Below are positions 59,286-64,000 of a DNA stretch of 64,000 nt, in pieces. The position numbers and the translations under genes are program-made. The stretch is taken from the NCBI RefSeq assembly GCF_014193895.1, contig NZ_BLZR01000001.1, positions 4,898,001-4,962,000 of the forward strand. Direction: 5' to 3'. Origin of the DNA: Clostridium fungisolvens (GTDB lineage Bacteria; Bacillota; Clostridia; Clostridiales; Clostridiaceae). The notes under the pieces were generated by a model. It saw only the letters and a program-made list of their open reading frames with translations. It searched no databases and was not told the DNA's origin. Each line of letters starts with the position of its first letter. Position 1 is the stretch's first letter.

Positions 59286-60161
59286 TTAAGGTTCTCTATG
59301 ATCTCCTAAGAAGAACAAAGCAATTGTTCCAACTCCAGTATGGCTGCCTATTACAGTTCCGATATAGTTGATTACAATTTCTTTTACCTTATACTTCTCT
59401 TTTATCATTTCAGCTAAATTTTCTGCTCCATCTATATAGTCACTATGGGATATAAATACAGTTTGCTCTTCAGGATTCACAACATGTTGCTCAAATTTTT
59501 CAAAAAGCATTTTAATAGCTCTTTTACTTCCTTTAGCCTTTGAAAAGTTTTTAAGCTCGCCATCATCATTTACGTAAAGAACAGGTTTTATATTTAGAAG
59601 GCTTCCTATAGCTGCTGCAGTAGGAGATATTCTACCACCTCTTTTTAAATGATTAAGGTCATCAACTGTAAATAAGTGACATAGTCTTGATTTGTTTTCT
59701 TCAAGCCATTGAACTACTTCATCCTTTGATTTGCCTTGTTCTTTAAGTTTTGCTGCATAATATACTAGAAGTCCATGTCCCATAGAAGCTGCTTTCGTGT
59801 CAACAACAGATATATCTGCATTGGGGTATTTTTCAAGTATTTCATTTCTAGCTATTAATCCACTATTAAAAGTACCACTTAGAGCAGATGAGAAGCCAAT
59901 GTATAATACAGGTACATCATCTTTAACGAATTTTTCAAATTCCTCATAAAATCTGTAGCTGTTTACTTGGCTAGTGGTAGGCATTGAACCATTTCTTATA
60001 TTATCATAGAACTCTTTATATGTAAGAGTTTTTCCAAAGTCCTCAACAAATTCTTGTCCGTTTAAGTTGCAGACTAGGCCTATATAATTAAGGCTAAATT
60101 TATTTATAATTTCTGCTGATAGATCGCATCCAGAGTCAGTGAGTATAACAAAATCTTTCAT
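59286..60161 (-). CDS. DegV family fatty-acid-binding protein
   Basis: A 291-residue DegV protein. It has the lipid-binding loop motifs LTDSGCDLSAEI at the start, TSQVNSYRF, IGFSSALSGTFNSG and DTKAASMGHGLLVYYAAKL. DegV/FakB-type proteins present fatty acids to the kinase FakA; whether this copy does so is inference. SD AGGAGCGG before the ATG. It is monocistronic. Confidence 0.9.
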   Translation of the reverse strand: MKDFVILTDSGCDLSAEIINKFSLNYIGLVCNLNGQEFVEDFGKTLTYKEFYDNIRNGSMPTTSQVNSYRFYEEFEKFVKDDVPVLYIGFSSALSGTFNSGLIARNEILEKYPNADISVVDTKAASMGHGLLVYYAAKLKEQGKSKDEVVQWLEENKSRLCHLFTVDDLNHLKRGGRISPTAAAIGSLLNIKPVLYVNDDGELKNFSKAKGSKRAIKMLFEKFEQHVVNPEEQTVFISHSDYIDGAENLAEMIKEKYKVKEIVINYIGTVIGSHTGVGTIALFFLGDHREP

Positions 60162-60459
60162 ATTAAAACCGCTCCTTTATCAAGGGTGAATCTCATATAA
60201 CCTTATATTCAGATGTATAAAAATAATTTAAAAATAAAATATATGAATAAATTTAATAATATAAGGTAAGGATTTCATCCATATTTAATATTAATTTTAG
60301 TGTAAAAAATAAATGATTACAATGATTATTGGAAGAATATAGTTGAACATCATTGTATTAGATATGAATTATATTAGTTCATATACATTATACACAAAAA
60401 TTAACTGATTTTCTAAGAGTGAGTGGAAATTTTACTCTATTATTCTATTTATTAATATA

Positions 60460-60555
60460 GATGAACCACTTCATCTTTAAATTTATATTTTCAAATTCTC
60501 CTCTAAGGACCCAGAGGAGTTTTCAAAATAGATTTCGGATTGAAGTGTTTCATCC
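60460..60555 (-). repeat. ~95-bp intergenic repeat element, copy B (inverted)
   Basis: Ends GATGAACCACTTCATC and GAAGTGTTTCATC are near complements. Read on the minus strand it aligns with copy A almost end to end: CACTTCAATC near the left end, CTATTTT, CTCTGGGT in the centre, TTTGAAAATATAAATTTAAA and a GAAGTGGTTCATC right end. The inner hairpin is CTCCTCT/AGAGGAG. Confidence 0.75.
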
Positions 60556-60814
60556 TTAGTATGATTACAATTGGCATATTATATTGCATTTATTTATAAC
60601 TATATTTAGAGAAATTTATTTTTTGTAGCAATTAAATATAGTGAATTGATTTTTCAAGTTGAAGTGTGTATCTTTAATTTCATATAGGTGTATTTTAAAA
60701 TGTGATATCATTAATACATGATTGCATATAAATAACAGTAAAGTTTGGAAGTTACAAGTTTTAATAGATTATAGACTAAAAAGAGAAAGTGTGATATTGT
60801 TTTATTAGATAATA

Positions 60815-60836
60815 GTTATTATTATATAATAATAAC
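60815..60836. promoter_or_regulatory. Perfect 22-bp palindrome before the Nramp gene
   Basis: GTTATTATTAT directly followed by its reverse complement ATAATAATAAC. It ends one base before the SD (AGGAGG) of the Nramp gene, a position suited to a repressor operator. AT-rich dyads of this kind are used by Fur-superfamily regulators, but the regulator is unknown. Confidence 0.5.
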
Positions 60837-60849
60837 CAGGAGGGATTGT

Positions 60850-62109
60850 ATGAAAATTTTAGATTTTTTAAAAAAAGAAGATCATAAGCCAAAGCATATG
60901 GCGCTAGACTTTTTAAAATATATTGGACCAGGAATGCTAGTAACAGTAGGATTTATAGACCCAGGAAATTGGGCTTCAAATATAGCAGCAGGTTCTTCCT
61001 ATGGATATAAACTATTATGGATGGTTACATTATCTACTATCATGTTAATAGTGCTCCAGCATAATGCTGCACATCTAGGTATAGTTACAGGATTATGTAT
61101 ATCAGAAGCTATAAATAAGCATATAAAACCAGTATTAGCTAGAATGATAACTAGTACAGCAGTATTTGCTGCAGTTGGAACAGCTATGGCAGAAATACTC
61201 GGTGCATCCATAGCTTTGAATATGTTATTCCATATACCATTAAAGATTGGAGCTATTATATCAAGCTTAGTGATATTGTGGATGTTATTCTCCAATTCGT
61301 ACAAGAAGATTGAGAAAATTATAATTGGATTTGTTTCGATAATAGGACTTGCATTTATAATTGAGGTATGCCTTGTAGATGTTAGCTGGGGACAAGCGAT
61401 AAAAGGATGGGTTACACCATCATTTCCAACGGGTTCTCTTCCTATAATAATGAGTGTTCTTGGAGCAGTAGTAATGCCTCATAACTTGTTCCTACATTCA
61501 GAAATAATACAAAGCAGACAATGGAACCTTCAAGATAAGTCTATAATGGAAAAGCAATTGAAATATGAATTTATGGATACATTGTTTTCAATGATTGTTG
61601 GATGGGCAATAAATAGTGCTATGATACTTGTTGCAGTATCGTTCTTTGTGAACAATATGCAGGTTACTGAGTTAGAGCAAGCTCAAATACTATTAAAACC
61701 ACTACTTGGAAATGCTGCCGCTATTATATTTGCAATAGCATTGCTTTTTGCAGGAATATCCTCAAGTGTAACTGCAGGAATGGCTGGAGCTTCTATATTT
61801 GCAGGATTATTTGATGAACCATACGATATTCATGATAAGCACACAAAAGCAGGGGTATTAGTAACTATAATTCCAGCACTTATAATAATATTTTTTGTTT
61901 CAAATCCATTCAAAGGGTTAATATATTCGCAAATGTTATTAAGTATACAGCTTCCAATAACAATATTTACTCAAATATACCTAACATCTTCAAAGGCGGT
62001 TATGGGAGAGTACAAGAATACTAGATGGGAGAATATAGTTCTATGGGTTATAGGTGCAATAGTTGCACTACTAAATGTAGCACTTTTAATAGATACTATA
62101 ATTCATTAA
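60850..62109 (+). CDS. Nramp family divalent metal transporter
   Basis: A 419-residue, about 11-helix transporter. Both Nramp metal-site motifs are present: DPGNWASNIAAGS in helix 1 and VVMPHNLFLHSEI in helix 6, keeping the Asp/Asn and Met residues that favour manganese, iron or other transition metals. SD AGGAGG before ATG. A palindrome abuts the SD, and repeat copy B lies about 300 bases upstream. Confidence 0.93.
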   Translation: MKILDFLKKEDHKPKHMALDFLKYIGPGMLVTVGFIDPGNWASNIAAGSSYGYKLLWMVTLSTIMLIVLQHNAAHLGIVTGLCISEAINKHIKPVLARMITSTAVFAAVGTAMAEILGASIALNMLFHIPLKIGAIISSLVILWMLFSNSYKKIEKIIIGFVSIIGLAFIIEVCLVDVSWGQAIKGWVTPSFPTGSLPIIMSVLGAVVMPHNLFLHSEIIQSRQWNLQDKSIMEKQLKYEFMDTLFSMIVGWAINSAMILVAVSFFVNNMQVTELEQAQILLKPLLGNAAAIIFAIALLFAGISSSVTAGMAGASIFAGLFDEPYDIHDKHTKAGVLVTIIPALIIIFFVSNPFKGLIYSQMLLSIQLPITIFTQIYLTSSKAVMGEYKNTRWENIVLWVIGAIVALLNVALLIDTIIH

Positions 62110-62257
62110 AGGTATACTATATTGTAGAGAGTTAATAGATAAGCTATTAATTCTCCAAATTTTTCCTTTATAGATATCAACAAAATATGTACAATAGGTT
62201 AGTATTGATTTATGTAATCCTTTGTGATAATATTATAGTGTTGTTTAAAAAGAATAT

Positions 62258-62334
62258 GCGGCGGTAGCTCAGTTGGATAGAGTAGCTGGCTACGAACCAG
62301 TTGGTCGGGGGTTCGAATCCTCTCCGCCGCACCA
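62258..62334 (+). tRNA. tRNA-Arg (ACG)
   Basis: 77 bases, CCA encoded. Acceptor GCGGCGG/CCGCCGC, anticodon loop CTACGAA gives ACG (read as inosine at the wobble position). Confidence 0.97.
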
Positions 62335-62337
62335 GAT

Positions 62338-62373
62338 AAAAAGCTGTAATCATTATTGATTACAGCTTTTTTT
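62338..62373 (+). terminator. tRNA-Arg terminator
   Basis: AAAAAGCTGTAATCA/TGATTACAGCTTTTT perfect 15-base stem with TTAT loop and T-run. Confidence 0.93.
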
Positions 62374-62385
62374 GTTATATCCAAA

Positions 62386-62541
62386 TTATAAACTTAGTTC
62401 AGCAAACACTTTCTTTAGTGTCCATAACTTCTTAGTAGTTTCTTCATCAATTTCCTCTGCATGAATGCTGCTACCTTTAGGTGATTGGTACATACTGCTT
62501 CAGCAATAATATCTACGTCCTTACAATAAACTCCATCCTCT
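62386..62541 (-). pseudogene. Possible frameshifted gene remnant
   Basis: On the minus strand one frame reads EDGVYCKDVDIIAEAV and then runs into unlikely sequence, while another frame continues with MYQSPKGSSIHAEEIDEE and ends FAELSL and a stop codon. Together they look like one protein tail split by a frameshift. The family is not recognised. It could be chance coding-like sequence. Confidence 0.35.
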
Positions 62542-62605
62542 CAATATAATTTTTTAAAACATTACAGCATATAATTAAAAAGCAAAATGTAAAGGGGAGT
62601 TTATC

Positions 62606-62995
62606 ATGGGGTACTCCATAAAAGAGGTGTCAGAGAAACTTAATATATCACAATATACTTTAAGGTATTATGAAAAAGAAGGATTAATACCATATTTACA
62701 TCGTAATTATAGTGGAAGAAGAGTTTATTCAGATAATGATTTGATTTGGATCAAGCTTATAGGATGTATGAAAGCTACTGGAATGTCCATTGCATATATA
62801 AAAAACTATGTAGAACTTACTGTTCAAGGAAAGAGTACATTGTTAAAGCGACGTCAAATTATAATTGAGCAAAAAGAAATAATTGAGACAGAAATAAAAA
62901 AATATAGTGATTTACTAGAGGTTGTAAATATAAAATTGCAGCGGTATGATCAGATAATTAGGAATGAGCATGAAGTCAATAGCAGTGAAGAGTAG
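62606..62995 (+). CDS. MerR family transcriptional regulator
   Basis: A 129-residue regulator. N-terminal winged helix YSIKEVSEKLNISQYTLRYY with the family motif YEKEGLIPY, then GRRVYSDNDLIWI and a C-terminal coiled coil. No cysteine-rich metal site and no effector domain are visible, so it is probably not a classical metal sensor of the MerR/CueR kind. SD AAGGGGAG before the ATG. Confidence 0.92.
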   Translation: MGYSIKEVSEKLNISQYTLRYYEKEGLIPYLHRNYSGRRVYSDNDLIWIKLIGCMKATGMSIAYIKNYVELTVQGKSTLLKRRQIIIEQKEIIETEIKKYSDLLEVVNIKLQRYDQIIRNEHEVNSSEE

Positions 62996-63088
62996 CTTGG
63001 AGAGAGAGTCTAAGCTGCTTTTTCATTAGTGATTATATCTATTACTTGTAATATAATGTAAGTATATTGTATTGATGGTGGAGATATT

Positions 63089-63373
63089 ATGAAGTGTTTT
63101 TTATTAGGTCTAATAGTTGAAGTTATTTTAATAATCATAAGTCTAATAACTAAACAAATGTGGATATTTACAAGAGGAAGTGAAGTTGTTTTGGGATTGA
63201 CTGTTCTTCTTGGTGCTGCTGCAAGTAGGGCTGCACTTGGAGATACAGAAGGGATGCCAGCATATTCTAAAGTATCTCTTGAAGAGGTAAATATGTTTGG
63301 GATAGTTAAAAAATATATTTATTTTGGGATAACTAGTACTATAGCTATAATAATATCTTATTTATTCGTGTAA
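63089..63373 (+). CDS. Small membrane protein (DUF5316-like layout)
   Basis: A 94-residue protein with membrane segments at about residues 2-20, 30-48 and 76-94 and a short polar loop between the last two (ALGDTEGMPAYSKVSLEEV). The layout recalls DUF5316 proteins, but the match is not certain. It has GGTGGAG before ATG. Function unknown. Confidence 0.6.
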   Translation: MKCFLLGLIVEVILIIISLITKQMWIFTRGSEVVLGLTVLLGAAASRAALGDTEGMPAYSKVSLEEVNMFGIVKKYIYFGITSTIAIIISYLFV

Positions 63374-63445
63374 TAGAAATTAATATAACTAACTATGCAC
63401 TATAAGAGAAAAGTTATCTATATTTAGTAGTGTGGATGTTTATGG

Positions 63446-63451
63446 TATAAT
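63446..63451 (+). promoter_or_regulatory. Candidate extended -10 promoter before the CDF gene
   Basis: TGGTATAAT (TG-N-TATAAT) at 63443-63451 without a clear -35. If used, repeat copy C would lie in the 5' leader of the CDF mRNA. Confidence 0.45.
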
Positions 63452-63521
63452 ATTTAGGTGTATTTTGATTAGACAATTGTATTTTTTATTAATTTACATG
63501 TAAGGAAACACAAGATATATA

Positions 63522-63617
63522 GATGTATCACTTCGAACTGAAATATATTTTTAAAATTATCACGGCTTCTGGCGAGAGAATTTAAAAATAATAAGTTTTA
63601 TTACGAAGTGGTACATC
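63522..63617 (+). repeat. ~95-bp intergenic repeat element, copy C
   Basis: Ends GATGTATCACTTCG and CGAAGTGGTACATC are complementary with one mismatch. The interior shares CTGAAA after the left end, ATTTTTAAA/TTTAAAAAT pairing and a central CTTCTGG with copy A, but is more diverged. It ends 20 bases before the CDF SD. Confidence 0.7.
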
Positions 63618-63651
63618 CATAGCAATAAAATAATAATGGAGGTGAGTCTTA

Positions 63652-64000
63652 ATGAAATTTATCTTTGATTTTTTGATCAAGAGATTTGTAAAGGACTATG
63701 AGAATGTTAATTCACAAAATGTCAGACAATCCTATGGTTCGCTTGGAGGGAAAGTAGGCATTATAATTAATTCTTCAATTCTTATTTTGGAACTTGTAAT
63801 TGGTCTGTTCCTTAATAGTATAGCTATTACTGCTGACGCTTTTCATAACTTAACAGATGCATTATCTTCACTTATAACCATAGTCAGCTTTAAGTTATCA
63901 AATCGTCCTGCAGATGATAAACATCCTTTTGGATATGGAAGAATAGAATACCTTACAGCACTTTTATTTGCAGCTGCAATACTTGTAGTTGGGGTTGAGT
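63652..64000 (+). CDS. Cation diffusion facilitator (CDF) transporter, 3' end outside the window
   Basis: The first 116 residues are visible. After a short cytoplasmic N-terminus come helix 1 (GKVGIIINSSILILELVIGL) and helix 2 with the metal-binding HNLTD in TADAFHNLTDALSS, then HPFGYGRIEYL, the CDF loop motif. His and Asp in helix 2 favour zinc-type substrates, which is inference. SD GGAGGTG before the ATG at 63652. The frame is still open at the window end. Confidence 0.93.
   Translation, partial: MKFIFDFLIKRFVKDYENVNSQNVRQSYGSLGGKVGIIINSSILILELVIGLFLNSIAITADAFHNLTDALSSLITIVSFKLSNRPADDKHPFGYGRIEYLTALLFAAAILVVGVE

Larger units (their letters stand above)
60162..60849. promoter_or_regulatory. 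Long intergenic region between degV and the Nramp gene
   Basis: About 690 bases of AT-rich DNA between divergent genes. It contains repeat copy B (60460-60555) and a perfect palindrome at 60815-60836. No credible ORF. Confidence 0.6.

Noticed and set aside
62199..62384. Minus-strand ORF over tRNA-Arg (GAAERIRTPDQLVRSQLLYP)
   Set aside because: Antisense translation of the tRNA gene; spurious.
63522..63617. NiCo (czcD) riboswitch before the CDF gene
   Set aside because: The conserved NiCo sequence blocks are not present, and the same element occurs after addA and, inverted, before the Nramp gene, so a repeat family fits better.

Overview
This is an AT-rich Gram-positive chromosome segment spanning the replication origin of a spore-forming Clostridium (Clostridium sensu stricto type). 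The evidence is the gene order around dnaA, a clostridial-type 16S/23S/5S operon directly behind gyrA, the spore protease YyaC, AddAB instead of RecBCD, strong Shine-Dalgarno sites with frequent TTG/GTG starts, and serine T-box regulation. Genes point away from the origin on both sides. The species cannot be named from this window.

Layout. 1-2030: end of an AI-2E/YtvI-type membrane protein, yyaC and a YkuS-like gene. 2068-11945 (minus strand): DUF4446, parB, parA, noc, rsmG, mnmG, mnmE, jag, yidC, yidD, rnpA and rpmH, with two perfect parS sites and a candidate Noc-binding site inside mnmE. 11946-14106: oriC, split by dnaA into two DnaA-box clusters. The dnaA-dnaN gap ends in a GC-rich block and a run of DnaA-trio-like triplets. 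14107-21468: dnaN, S4-domain yaaA, recF, remB, gyrB, gyrA. 21469-27396: rRNA operon with two 3' tRNAs and a perfect internal promoter between 23S and 5S. 27525-33023: HD hydrolase, NiaR, UPF0182, and a GlpA-like oxidoreductase with a truncated DUF1667 partner. 33051-34790: a serine T-box leader with no synthetase gene behind it, then two tandem copies of a tRNA-Ser(TGA)/tRNA-Ser(GCT) pair. 34918-47665: phosphoesterase, GNAT, addB, addA, AEC transporter, cca, yhaM. 47736-54157: L,D-transpeptidase, two DUF1189 genes, pepT, glnA and an ANTAR regulator. 54834-64000: sbcD, sbcC, degV, Nramp transporter, tRNA-Arg, MerR regulator, a small membrane protein and the start of a CDF metal exporter.

How it works together. 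The minus arm holds chromosome segregation (ParAB-parS, Noc), tRNA modification (MnmEG), RNase P protein and membrane-protein insertion. The plus arm holds initiation, the sliding clamp, RecF and gyrase, then ribosomal RNA. AddAB and SbcCD supply break processing.

Most of the window is conserved housekeeping DNA. The least explained items are: (i) a family of three ~95-bp intergenic elements with complementary ends (43919-44012, 60460-60555 inverted, 63522-63617), two of them beside metal-transporter genes; (ii) the orphan serine T-box next to the duplicated serine tRNAs; (iii) the 5S-proximal promoter inside the rRNA operon; (iv) the Noc-site/Noc-helix pairing; (v) the reduced GlpA-like/DUF1667 pair behind a long dyad. 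All reading was by eye: stem and motif matches were checked base by base, but no folding, database or genome-wide search was run.
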